DNA from: Firmicutes bacterium UBA4845
GTDB taxonomy: Bacteria; Bacillota; Clostridia; Tissierellales; Sedimentibacteraceae
Assembly: GCA_002399975.1 (NCBI GenBank)
Contig: DHER01000028.1
Coordinates: 24,094-88,093, forward strand
Length of the DNA stretch: 64,000 nucleotides
Direction of reading: 5' to 3'
Numbering within the stretch: the stretch's first letter is position 1; each line of letters begins with the position of its first letter. The notes beneath the pieces are model-generated. The model was not told where the DNA came from, ran no database searches, and was given only the letters and a program-made list of their open reading frames with translations. Shown piece by piece: positions 19,646 through 27,313 of this stretch. The translations under genes and the position numbers were made by a program.

Positions 19646-20131
19646 ATGGAATTAACTCATATCAACGAACAGGGCAGAGCCAGAATGGTTGATGTAAGTA
19701 ATAAAAATGAAACATTGAGAGAAGCTGTTGCCGGCGGCAATGTTTATATGAAAAAGGAAACACTGGAGAAAATAAAAGAAGGTACAATTAAAAAAGGCGA
19801 TGTTCTTTCTGTAGCTCAGGTTGCAGGAATTATGGGAGCAAAGAAAACATCAGATGTAATTCCCATGTGTCATCCCATTATGATTTCTGGGTGTGACATT
19901 ACTTTTTTACTTAACTTTAAAAAAAATAGGGTTGAAATAACAGCATCAGTAAAAAATACCGGACAGACAGGTGTTGAAATGGAAGCTCTGACTGCAGTTT
20001 CAGTTGCATGCCTGACTATTTATGATATGTGCAAGGCAATAGACAGGGGAATGATTGTTTCAGATGTTATGCTTATAAAAAAATCAGGCGGCAAATCAGG
20101 GCTGTTTGAAAGAAAACAAATAAAGGAGTGA
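19646..20131 (+). CDS. moaC: Cyclic pyranopterin monophosphate synthase
   Basis: 161 residues, standard length. Rearranges the MoaA product to cPMP. Conserved blocks are ARMVDVSNK near 12, IMGAKKTSDVIPMCHPI near 62 (active-site Lys and the MCHP motif), TGQTGVEMEALTAVSVACLTIYDM cut short here near 112-135, and KSGGKSG at the C-terminus. The RBS AATTGGAGG lies in the tail of moaA. The next start follows 5 bases after its stop. Confidence 0.95.
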   Translation: MELTHINEQGRARMVDVSNKNETLREAVAGGNVYMKKETLEKIKEGTIKKGDVLSVAQVAGIMGAKKTSDVIPMCHPIMISGCDITFLLNFKKNRVEITASVKNTGQTGVEMEALTAVSVACLTIYDMCKAIDRGMIVSDVMLIKKSGGKSGLFERKQIKE

Positions 20132-20136
20132 ATAAA

Positions 20137-20571
20137 ATGCCAAAGGTGCTATCGGTAAACATCAGTGAGAAAAAGGGCGTACCAAAGGAACCTATAGAAA
20201 AGGGATATTTTAAAGTAAATTATGGGCTTGAGGGGGATTCCCATGCAGGCAACTGGCACAGGCAGGTAAGCCTTTTAGGTCAAGAAAGCATAGAGAAAAT
20301 GCAGAATACGGGAGTTAAGGGATTATGTGCAGGAAAATTTGCAGAGAATCTTACAACGGAAGGAGTAACTCTTTATGAACTTCCTGTAGGCACAAAACTT
20401 AAAATAGGTGAAACTGAAATGCAAGTTACTCAAATAGGAAAAGAATGCCACAGCGGGTGTGCAATTAAAAAGCTTGTGGGAGACTGCGTAATGCCGCGAG
20501 AAGGGATTTTCGCAAAAGTTTTAAAGCCGGGATTTATTAAATCCGGAGATAAAATAGAAATATTTAATTAA
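20137..20571 (+). CDS. MOSC-domain protein
   Basis: 144 residues from ATG 20137. A GTG at 20128 is in frame but touches the GGAG at 20124-20127; the ATG has a 9-base spacing and is preferred. MOSC features: YGLEGDSHAGNWHRQVSLLG near 30-50 and FAENLTTEG near 70, with Cys residues in KECHSGCAI near 107-112, one of which may be the sulfur-carrying Cys. MOSC proteins bind molybdenum cofactor or carry sulfur. Such stand-alone proteins often sit with moaC in Clostridia. Partner enzyme unknown. Confidence 0.85.
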   Translation: MPKVLSVNISEKKGVPKEPIEKGYFKVNYGLEGDSHAGNWHRQVSLLGQESIEKMQNTGVKGLCAGKFAENLTTEGVTLYELPVGTKLKIGETEMQVTQIGKECHSGCAIKKLVGDCVMPREGIFAKVLKPGFIKSGDKIEIFN

Positions 20572-20663
20572 TTTACAATAATGTTAGTGTTAAAATGAAT
20601 AAATACATAAAAACAAACAACAATAATCAAGAAAAGATTTTATGAGAATAAGGAGAACAAAAA

Positions 20664-20855
20664 ATGAAAGCTACAGTTGATAGAGACGCATGTATTAGCT
20701 GCGGACTGTGTGAATCAGTTTGTCCCGATGTATTTAAGCTTGATGATGAAAGTATTTCGACAGTAATTCAGGACCCGGTTGCAGCTGAAAATGAAGATTG
20801 TGCAAAAGAAGCAGAAAGTGGTTGCCCTACAGATGCAATACATGTAGAAGAATAA
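20664..20855 (+). CDS. Monocluster [4Fe-4S] ferredoxin
   Basis: 63 residues. C10, C13, C16 and C54 match the four ligands of a single [4Fe-4S] cluster (C-x2-C-x2-C ... C-P). C20 and C46 are spaced like the disulfide pair of Desulfovibrio gigas type monocluster ferredoxins, replacing a second cluster. Acidic overall. An AAGGAG RBS lies 8 bases ahead. It stands alone between the Moco genes and the metallo-beta-lactamase gene, closed by its own terminator, so it is probably a monocistronic or distal electron carrier. Confidence 0.92.
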   Translation: MKATVDRDACISCGLCESVCPDVFKLDDESISTVIQDPVAAENEDCAKEAESGCPTDAIHVEE

Positions 20856-20859
20856 TTTC

Positions 20860-20899
20860 GAAAGGCTTTCTTTTTTATTTAAGAAGGAAAGTCTTTTTT
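20860..20899 (+). terminator. Intrinsic terminator after ferredoxin
   Basis: An imperfect stem (GAAAGGCTTTC against GAAGGAAAGTC) is followed by six Ts at 20894-20899. The arms are at about 20860-20872 and 20881-20893. Confidence 0.75.
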
Positions 20900-20923
20900 G
20901 AATTGGAGGAATGATGAATAATA

Positions 20924-21913
20924 ATGTATAAAAAAATAAATTCTAGCCCTGACATTTACATAATATATGTGCCGCTTCCTAATAATCCCCTTAAAGAATT
21001 AAATTGTTATGTTATAAAAACAAAGAATAAAAACTTAATAATAGATACTGGTTTTAATATGCCTGAGTGCTATGAAGCTCTTTCTAAAGGATTAAATGAG
21101 CTGAAGATAGATATAGATAAAACTGATTTGTTCCTGACTCACCTTCATGCCGATCATACCGGACTGACGTCTTCCATAATGAAGGACGATTCAACCATAT
21201 ACATGAGCAAACCTGATTATGATTATATCGATCGGAACCTCAATGGAGAATATTGGGAAAGTATGGATGCAAGTTACTTGATGGAAGGCTTTGATGAAAA
21301 TGAATTAAAGTCTGTAAGAAAAGTAAACCCGTCAAAAATTTTTAATATTAAAAAAATGTTTGATACTGTAATTGTTGAGGATAATTTTAAATTTAATATA
21401 GGAGAGTATGAATTTACATGCATTTCCACTTGTGGGCACACACCGGGTCACATGTGCCTGTATATGGAGAATGAAAAAATACTGTTTTCAGGTGACCACA
21501 TATTATTTGATATAACTCCCAACATAACAAGATGGAAAAATGTAAAAAATTCTTTAGCTGATTATTTGAATAGTTTAGAAAAAATAAAAAGGTTTGATAT
21601 TAGCATTACTTTGCCGGCTCATAGGGGAAATAAAAACAATGAAGATGTTTATGAAAGAATCGAACAGATTATTCATCACCATAGAGAACGCTTGGAGGAA
21701 ACAGCTTATATTGTTGCATCTAATTCCGGAATTAATGCATATGATGTGGCAGGCAAAATGAAGTGGTCTATGCACGGGAAGAGATGGGATGAAGCTCCGG
21801 TACAGCAAAAATGGTTCGCTGTTGGAGAAGCTTTGGCTCACTTAGATTATTTAGAATTAGAAAACAAAGTTTACAAAGAATTAAAAGATAATATATATCG
21901 TTATTATGTATAG
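20924..21913 (+). CDS. Metallo-beta-lactamase-fold hydrolase with C-terminal helical domain
   Basis: 329 residues. The metal motif HLHADHTG (near 70) gives the HxHxDH ligands; further ligands are the His of CGHTPGH near 167 and the Asp of FSGDH near 187. About residues 235-325 form a winged-helix-like tail (RERLEETAY ... SGINAYDVAGKMKWSM) as in LACTB2/RNase-Z-like MBL hydrolases. Substrate unknown; thioester or phosphodiester hydrolysis is possible. The GGAGG (20905-20909) is 14 bases from this ATG, and a six-codon out-of-frame ORF (ATG 20911, stop ending 20931) overlaps the start, which could modulate initiation. Confidence 0.82.
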   Translation: MYKKINSSPDIYIIYVPLPNNPLKELNCYVIKTKNKNLIIDTGFNMPECYEALSKGLNELKIDIDKTDLFLTHLHADHTGLTSSIMKDDSTIYMSKPDYDYIDRNLNGEYWESMDASYLMEGFDENELKSVRKVNPSKIFNIKKMFDTVIVEDNFKFNIGEYEFTCISTCGHTPGHMCLYMENEKILFSGDHILFDITPNITRWKNVKNSLADYLNSLEKIKRFDISITLPAHRGNKNNEDVYERIEQIIHHHRERLEETAYIVASNSGINAYDVAGKMKWSMHGKRWDEAPVQQKWFAVGEALAHLDYLELENKVYKELKDNIYRYYV

Positions 21914-21962
21914 AATTATTCGATTGATTAAATGCACAGTAAATTAGCAGAGTAGGTTTAAT

Positions 21963-22790
21963 ATGGAAAAATATGAAGAAGTAGAAAGAAGTATATCAAA
22001 AAAATTTAGAAAAACTATATGGTCAAAGTTTATATCAGCCGTAAAGGAGTATGAATTAATTAAAGAGGGAGATAAAATAGCTGTATGTATTTCAGGAGGT
22101 AAGGATTCTACACTGATGGCGAAATGTATTCAGCAGCTTCAAAAATATAGCGAAGTAAACTTTGAAGCGGAATATTTGGTAATGGATCCAGGATACAGTG
22201 AAACTAACAGGCAGATTATAGTTGACAATTGCAGGTTATTAAATATACCTATAAAAATATTCGACACACAAATATATGATATTGTGGCAGATGTGAAGGG
22301 AACGCCCTGTTACCTTTGTGCAAGAATGAGAAGGGGATATCTTTACAGGTATGCTCAGAATCTAGGTTGTAACAAAATTTCATTGGGCCATCATTTTGAC
22401 GATGTAATTGAAACAGTTCTTATGAGTACATTTTATGCTGGAGAATTCAAGACAATGATGCCAAAGCTTAGGAGCACTAAACACGAAGGCATGGAACTTA
22501 TAAGGCCAATGTACAAGGCACATGAAGATGACATTATATCCTGGAAGAGATACAATGGCCTTCAGTTTATAAAGTGTGCATGCAGGCTAACCGAAAAATG
22601 TGTTACGGGAGATGAGCAAACCGGTTCAAAACGTCAGGAGATGAAAAATCTTATTAAAAAATTGAAAAAGGAAAATCCTCATATTGACGCAAATATTTTT
22701 AGAAGCATTCATAATGTGAATTTAGATACAATTATTGGATACAAAAAAGATGGTAAAATGCACAATTTCTTAGACGACTACGCCAAGTGA
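21963..22790 (+). CDS. TtcA-like tRNA 2-thiocytidine biosynthesis protein
   Basis: 275 residues. An N-type ATP pyrophosphatase: the PP-loop SGGKDS is at 44-49. C116 and C119 (CYLC) plus C205, C207 and C213 are candidates for the [4Fe-4S] cluster of the TtcA/TtuA group; ARMRRGYLY after CxxC and GHHFDD near 142 are typical of TtcA. Known role: thiolation of cytidine 32 in tRNA in TtcA proteins. Clostridia have several paralogs of this type, so the exact target is uncertain. A terminator follows about 90 bp later. Confidence 0.8.
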   Translation: MEKYEEVERSISKKFRKTIWSKFISAVKEYELIKEGDKIAVCISGGKDSTLMAKCIQQLQKYSEVNFEAEYLVMDPGYSETNRQIIVDNCRLLNIPIKIFDTQIYDIVADVKGTPCYLCARMRRGYLYRYAQNLGCNKISLGHHFDDVIETVLMSTFYAGEFKTMMPKLRSTKHEGMELIRPMYKAHEDDIISWKRYNGLQFIKCACRLTEKCVTGDEQTGSKRQEMKNLIKKLKKENPHIDANIFRSIHNVNLDTIIGYKKDGKMHNFLDDYAK

Positions 22791-22876
22791 TAATTTTAAT
22801 AACACCTTAAATTATTTTATATTCAAATAATATACTTTTGATACATATGAGCATAAAATAGAGCTAACAAATATAC

Positions 22877-22919
22877 AAAAAAATCAGCTTATAATTTTCC
22901 AACCAAAGCTGATTTTTTT
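22877..22919. terminator. Bidirectional intrinsic terminator
   Basis: A perfect 14-bp stem, seven As plus TCAGCTT (22877-22890) and AAGCTGA plus seven Ts (22906-22919), with a 15-nt loop. T-runs exist on both strands. It insulates the sigma-factor operon from upstream genes. Confidence 0.9.
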
Positions 22920-22992
22920 GATAAAAATAAATATTTTTGCAGTAATTTATAATTTAGCTGCGTTATAATAATTGTACGGAAGGAGGGGAGAT

Positions 22993-23553
22993 ATGGAACA
23001 GGAAAGCTTTCTTATAAAAAAGTCAATTGAAGGCAGCCAGGACGCCTTTGCTCAGTTAGTCAACATTTATAAAAAATATGTTTTTGCAATTATACTAAAT
23101 TTTATTAAAGACTACGGAGAAGCGGAAAATGTGGCACAGGAAGTGTTCCTGCAAATCTATATCTCGCTTTCCACTTATAGTAATGACAACTTTAAGGGTT
23201 GGATAGGGAAAATAGCGGCAAATAAGTCCATAGACTGGATAAGGAGAAAAAAGGCAAAATTCTCTGAGGAAGCGGTTGAAAATACAACAAATTTAATAGA
23301 CAGTGCATCTTTTGTAAAAAACAATCCTGAAATGTCTTTGGTCAGCAAAGAAAGAAAGGAACTTCTTTCAAAAGTTATAAATAAAATGCCGGAAATCTAC
23401 AGAATTGCTATAAAAAAGTTTTATTTTCAGGAAAAATCTTACGAAATGATTGCTGAAGAAGAAGAGGTAACTGTAAAAACCATAGCGTCAAGGCTTTACA
23501 GGGCAAAGATATTGTTAAGGGAGAAATGGAGGGAAGAAAATGAAACATTATGA
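22993..23553 (+). CDS. ECF-family RNA polymerase sigma factor
   Basis: 186 residues from ATG 22993, which follows GGAAGGAGGGG; an in-frame TTG at 22972 is less likely. Region 2 is visible at about 18-90 (DAFAQLVNIYKKYVF, DYGEAENVAQEVFLQIY, FKGWIGKIAANKSIDWIRRKKA), and region 4 at about 125-180 (MPEIYRIAIKKFYFQEKSYEMIAEEEEVTVKT, cut here as a description). No extra C-terminal domain. Its last 14 bp overlap the anti-sigma gene, the usual arrangement for co-translated sigma and anti-sigma. A TATAAT (22964-22969) lies close upstream, but I see no good -35. Confidence 0.93.
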   Translation: MEQESFLIKKSIEGSQDAFAQLVNIYKKYVFAIILNFIKDYGEAENVAQEVFLQIYISLSTYSNDNFKGWIGKIAANKSIDWIRRKKAKFSEEAVENTTNLIDSASFVKNNPEMSLVSKERKELLSKVINKMPEIYRIAIKKFYFQEKSYEMIAEEEEVTVKTIASRLYRAKILLREKWREENETL

Positions 23554-24022
23554 TTACATTGAGTGGCTGTTATATAAAAATGAAATGCTGTCAAAAGAAA
23601 AATCAGAAGAGATGAAAAAGCATTTATACAGTTGTGATGCATGTATGGAAATTTTTCTATCCCTGATTAATGAAAATGAAAAGGAAACTGCCGGGAAAAT
23701 AATACCTTATGACTTTACTTTTAAGGTTTTAAATAATATTTCAAAAACAGATAAAAGTAAGTCAAAAGCTAAGCAGTCTAAAAAATCATTTTATTATCAA
23801 TTTGGTTATTATGCGGCAGTTGCGTCTGTTACTATAATTTTAACTCTCAGCGGGTTATATACTAATTTGGTGGATGCTGTGCCAAAACTTTTTAATTCCA
23901 TGCAAGCAACGGAAGAAGATTCAAATATAATAGCCAATTTATCAAACAGTATTGTAGATTCAACATCAAGTTTTTTATTCAGCATTGAAAATAAAGATAG
24001 ATATACAGGGAGGAATGAATAA
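23540..24022 (+). CDS. Zinc-finger anti-sigma factor, single-pass membrane protein
   Basis: 160 residues. The N-terminal cytoplasmic part has H28, C32 and C35 in HLYSCDAC, the HxxxCxxC core of ZAS anti-sigma factors. One transmembrane helix is at about 88-108 (YYAAVASVTIILTLSGLY), preceded by a Lys/Ser-rich linker. The roughly 50-residue outside part (after VDAVPKLFNS) has no recognisable sensor domain. Expected to hold the preceding sigma factor at the membrane until a signal releases it. Overlaps sigma by 14 bp and the next gene by one base (TAATG). Confidence 0.85.
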   Translation: MKHYDYIEWLLYKNEMLSKEKSEEMKKHLYSCDACMEIFLSLINENEKETAGKIIPYDFTFKVLNNISKTDKSKSKAKQSKKSFYYQFGYYAAVASVTIILTLSGLYTNLVDAVPKLFNSMQATEEDSNIIANLSNSIVDSTSSFLFSIENKDRYTGRNE

Positions 24023-24810
24023 TGAGAGATAAAAGCAAATTTGTAGCATTTGTATTATCTGTGGTACCGGGCTTGGCGCACTTTTATATGGGATTGAAAG
24101 AAAGAGGTTTGATATTTTTTATATTGCTGGTTGTAGGTGTTATAGGCGGAATAGGTTTATCTATTTTGTCCGGGGGAGAATTTTTCCTGATACTGACAAT
24201 TATAGGTTACCTTGTATTGTGGCTTATTGCACTGATAGATATGTTTTCCGCCTGGAGAAGTATTGAAATAAATCAGATGTATAATAATCCTGAAATGAAT
24301 GGCGGAATACCAGATAAAAAGCTGAATAGAAAGAGCACCGCCCTTGCATTGTCAGTTATGCCAGGAGCAGGACACATGTACCTGGGATATCAGAAAAAAG
24401 GTTTGATTATAATGGGAACATTTTTGTTTTCCATATTTTTCATGGGATGGCTGGGAATATCAATGCTTTTGTTTCTGCTTCCTTTAATATGGTTTTACAG
24501 CTTCTTTGATGCAATGTATATAGCAGACGGTTCTCAGGATGAGATAAAAAATCAGGATTTTACTCTTCCCAACATAAAACCGGAATGGGTGGGATTTGCT
24601 TTAATAGGTATAGGAGTACTGGTTTTGTTAGAGAGAATAGTGATGCCCATGATTGATTACAAAATTAGAAATTATATACAAACAACTATAGTATCTTTGA
24701 TCTTTATTTCAGGTGGTATATTTATGCTTATGAAGAATAAAAAAAATGCGTCTGCTGATGCAGCAGCGGAAGAAGAGGAAGAGGAAGGTGAAGATACAGA
24801 TGAAGATTAA
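24022..24810 (+). CDS. Multi-pass membrane protein with duplicated PGxxHxYxG module and acidic tail
   Basis: 262 residues, function unknown. It contains an internal duplication: SVVPGLAHFYMGLKERGL near 12-29 and SVMPGAGHMYLGYQKKGL near 111-128, each followed by two hydrophobic segments, so about six helices in all, like doubled TM2-type modules. A third part (about 188-235) resembles the DUF5668/LiaF-type membrane segment. The C-terminus is an acidic tail rich in Glu and Asp (about 247-262). It starts on the stop of the anti-sigma gene and overlaps the next gene by 11 bp, so it belongs to the sigma regulon operon and may act as sensor or effector. Confidence 0.7.
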   Translation: MRDKSKFVAFVLSVVPGLAHFYMGLKERGLIFFILLVVGVIGGIGLSILSGGEFFLILTIIGYLVLWLIALIDMFSAWRSIEINQMYNNPEMNGGIPDKKLNRKSTALALSVMPGAGHMYLGYQKKGLIIMGTFLFSIFFMGWLGISMLLFLLPLIWFYSFFDAMYIADGSQDEIKNQDFTLPNIKPEWVGFALIGIGVLVLLERIVMPMIDYKIRNYIQTTIVSLIFISGGIFMLMKNKKNASADAAAEEEEEEGEDTDED

Positions 24811-25675
24811 ACGAGTTGGAACTATTTCAATGGGCATAGTTCTGATAGCATTCGGGTTGATTTTGTTTCTTTCACAGATTAATAAATTTTCCGCTTTTAA
24901 CCTGGTGTTGAAAATATGGCCTATAATACTAATATTGCTGGGATTGGAATTATTGTGGTACAGATATTCCTCCAAGGACGAAGCTGTAGTGATTAAATAT
25001 GACTGGTTCAGCATACTTTGCATATTTCTCGTATTGATTGTGAATATAGGAATATTTGCAATTAGAGAAAGCGGTTTAATGAACAGGATTGAAAGCAGCT
25101 TTCTGACGACAACATATGATATGGATGCGTCGATAGACGAATACATGGTTGATGAAGGTATAAATAAAATAATTATTGATGATATAAATAATATGGTTAT
25201 CAGATCAACATCTGACAATAAAATAATCGGTATAGGCAAATTGAATGTTTATGCCACAAGCAAGGCAGAAGCAGATGAATTGACAAAATTGAACGGCATC
25301 AAGTATGAAAAATCCGGCAGCACATTGTACATTTACACGTCAGATAACAGAAAAGATGAAAATAATTATTCACATGTGAGAAATCTTGAAATATTTTTAC
25401 CTGGAAACATAGATGTTGAGGTAATGAACTGCCGTAATCTGGATTTGGTATTTGACGGATTTAAAAATAACTGGAATCTTGATGGAGTTAGCAACGTAAA
25501 CATCCGGCTTGATAAAATTTCAAACGTTGCTGTAAAAGCCTTTGTAGAATCTTTAGATTATTTAAGCGGAAATGTTAAATGGTCATTTAATAAATTCGGA
25601 GAATATGTGAACGGAGACTCGTCCAATGTAATAAATATTTTCAATGGAAGTGTCGTAACAGTAAATGAAATGTAA
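24800..25675 (+). CDS. LiaF-like membrane protein with extracellular adhesin-like domain
   Basis: 291 residues from ATG 24800; GGAAGGTG about 10 bases upstream supports this start over an in-frame one at 24746. Three N-terminal hydrophobic segments (about 7-27, 34-55 and 68-88) resemble DUF5668/LiaF N-termini: a GIVLIAFGLILF helix and then KIWPIILILLGLELLWY. The remaining 200 residues are beta-rich and probably outside the cell, similar in style to the putative-adhesin domains of LiaF/LiaX-type envelope stress proteins. Last gene of the sigma operon; a strong terminator follows 35 bp on. A role in sensing or defending the envelope is inference. Confidence 0.65.
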   Translation: MKIKRVGTISMGIVLIAFGLILFLSQINKFSAFNLVLKIWPIILILLGLELLWYRYSSKDEAVVIKYDWFSILCIFLVLIVNIGIFAIRESGLMNRIESSFLTTTYDMDASIDEYMVDEGINKIIIDDINNMVIRSTSDNKIIGIGKLNVYATSKAEADELTKLNGIKYEKSGSTLYIYTSDNRKDENNYSHVRNLEIFLPGNIDVEVMNCRNLDLVFDGFKNNWNLDGVSNVNIRLDKISNVAVKAFVESLDYLSGNVKWSFNKFGEYVNGDSSNVINIFNGSVVTVNEM

Positions 25676-25710
25676 AATGTTAATTTCTATATAAAACTTT
25701 AGGAAATAAT

Positions 25711-25743
25711 AAAAAAGCACATCAATGCCAGGTGTGCTTTTTT
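25711..25743 (+). terminator. Intrinsic terminator of the sigma-factor operon
   Basis: A perfect 11-bp stem: six As plus GCACA (25711-25721) and TGTGC plus six Ts (25733-25743), with an 11-nt loop. A-runs on the other side make it potentially bidirectional. Confidence 0.9.
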
Positions 25744-25808
25744 GTCCTGTTGGAGTATCTTAGAGTTCGCTTTACAGCGGCATACGGATTATGTTAAAAA
25801 AATATTAT

Positions 25809-25836
25809 TTGTTATTTTGAATAATAATGGTATAAT
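25809..25836 (+). promoter_or_regulatory. SigA-type promoter ahead of rsmB
   Basis: TTGTTA (25809-25814), a 16-bp spacer and TATAAT (25831-25836), about 50 bp before the rsmB start. Confidence 0.55.
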
Positions 25837-25888
25837 AAAAAAAGTTTTTATAGAAAATTCAGGTTGAAATTTGGATACAGAGGTTATT

Positions 25889-27223
25889 ATGGACAATAGT
25901 TACAGAATACAGGCAATTGAAACACTCAAAAAAATATTCAGGGATAAATCTTATTCTAATATAGTAATAAACAAAGATATAAAGAATGTTGCAGATAAGT
26001 ATTTGCTCCTCTTCAGGAAATCTGTCCTGGGTGTAGTCGAAAATTTAATATTTATTGACTGGATTATAAATGAGGTATCAACAACTAAGACGAAAAAAAT
26101 GGAAACAGATGTTTTGATTGTGCTGAGACTGGCTGTTTATCAAATTTTTTTTCTGGATAAATCCAATAAGAATATTGTGGTGAATGAAAGCGTACAATAT
26201 ATTAAGGACAAAGGAAATATAAAAGCGTCAAAATTTGTAAATGCGGTTTTAAGGAATATTTTGCGCAATGAAAGTAAGTTTTTTGATAAAATGAACAATC
26301 TGCCCTTTGATTATTATTTAAGCGTCAGGTATTCATATCCGAAGAAATTAATTGACAAATGGACATATCAGTTCGGGAAAAACAATATTGAGCAGGTACT
26401 TATGGCAAATAATGAGGAAGCCCCCTTGGAAATAAGAGTCAATATCTTGAAAATTACAAGAGACAATCTGATTTCAAGCCTTAATGAAAAAGGTATGAAA
26501 GCTCATAAATGCAGATTTGCATCCAGGGGAATAACACTTGATAATCCTGTGAATATTGAAAAAACTGAAGAGTATAAAAATGGTTTTTTTTCTGTTCAAA
26601 GCGAGAGTTCCATGCTTGCTGCGCAAATTTTAAATCCAAGAGAAGGCAGTTTTGTTATGGATGTATGTGCTGCTCCCGGAGGTAAATCTCTGAATGCAGC
26701 GGAAATCATGAATAATAAAGGCAAAATATTAAGCAGGGATATTTATTCGGGGAAATTGCCTCTTATCCAACGGGAAACAGATAGGCTCGGTATTGTTATC
26801 GTAGATACACAAGAGTACGATGCTTTAAAGTTGGATGTGGATTTAATAGGAAAGGCAGATTATTTAATAGTTGATGTCCCTTGTACAGGACTGGGAATAA
26901 TCAGGCGCAAACCGGAAATTAAATATAAAAATATAGATGAGAGTTTAAGCAAATTAAGAAAAATTCAATATAAAATACTGGAGAATGCTTCAAAATATTT
27001 AAAACCTCATGGCGAATTGATTTATTCAACGTGTACCACAAATAAAGAGGAAAATATTGAACTCATTAATGAGTTCCTGAATGAAAACAAAAAGTTTACC
27101 TTCGGTGATATAGGGGACGGTTTTAATGGGTGTTTCACAACTGCGAAAGACGGATATATTGAAATATACCCGCACATACATAACATGGACGGCTTTTTTA
27201 TTGCGAAAATAAAAAGAGTGTGA
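25889..27223 (+). CDS. rsmB: 16S rRNA m5C967 methyltransferase
   Basis: 444 residues from ATG 25889 (AGAGG 6 bases upstream); an in-frame TTG at 25871 is less likely. Residues 1-130 form a NusB-like RNA-binding domain. The Rossmann methyltransferase follows, with DVCAAPGGKSL near 260 (SAM binding), DVPCTGLG near 331 and YSTCTTNKEEN near 382, the two Cys of m5C methyltransferases; the second (TC) is the nucleophile in RsmB. Starts the conserved Firmicutes order rsmB-rlmN-PP2C-PrkC-rsgA-rpe-thiN. Confidence 0.93.
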   Translation: MDNSYRIQAIETLKKIFRDKSYSNIVINKDIKNVADKYLLLFRKSVLGVVENLIFIDWIINEVSTTKTKKMETDVLIVLRLAVYQIFFLDKSNKNIVVNESVQYIKDKGNIKASKFVNAVLRNILRNESKFFDKMNNLPFDYYLSVRYSYPKKLIDKWTYQFGKNNIEQVLMANNEEAPLEIRVNILKITRDNLISSLNEKGMKAHKCRFASRGITLDNPVNIEKTEEYKNGFFSVQSESSMLAAQILNPREGSFVMDVCAAPGGKSLNAAEIMNNKGKILSRDIYSGKLPLIQRETDRLGIVIVDTQEYDALKLDVDLIGKADYLIVDVPCTGLGIIRRKPEIKYKNIDESLSKLRKIQYKILENASKYLKPHGELIYSTCTTNKEENIELINEFLNENKKFTFGDIGDGFNGCFTTAKDGYIEIYPHIHNMDGFFIAKIKRV

Positions 27224-27229
27224 TATAAT
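27201..27229 (+). promoter_or_regulatory. Internal promoter ahead of rlmN
   Basis: TTGCGA (27201-27206), a 17-bp spacer and TATAAT (27224-27229). The -35 is inside the rsmB 3' end. It could express rlmN, the phosphatase and kinase pair and rsgA apart from rsmB. Confidence 0.6.
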
Positions 27230-27313
27230 CTCATAAGTTTATCCAAATAAATGGTGAAGATTTAATTTGTGCAGCAAAATTTTCATCTATGGAATGACAA
27301 ACAGAGGGCAATT

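Noticed and set aside
22972..22992. TTG start that would add seven residues to the sigma factor
   Set aside because: It lies before the GGAGGGG RBS; ATG 22993 is correctly spaced.
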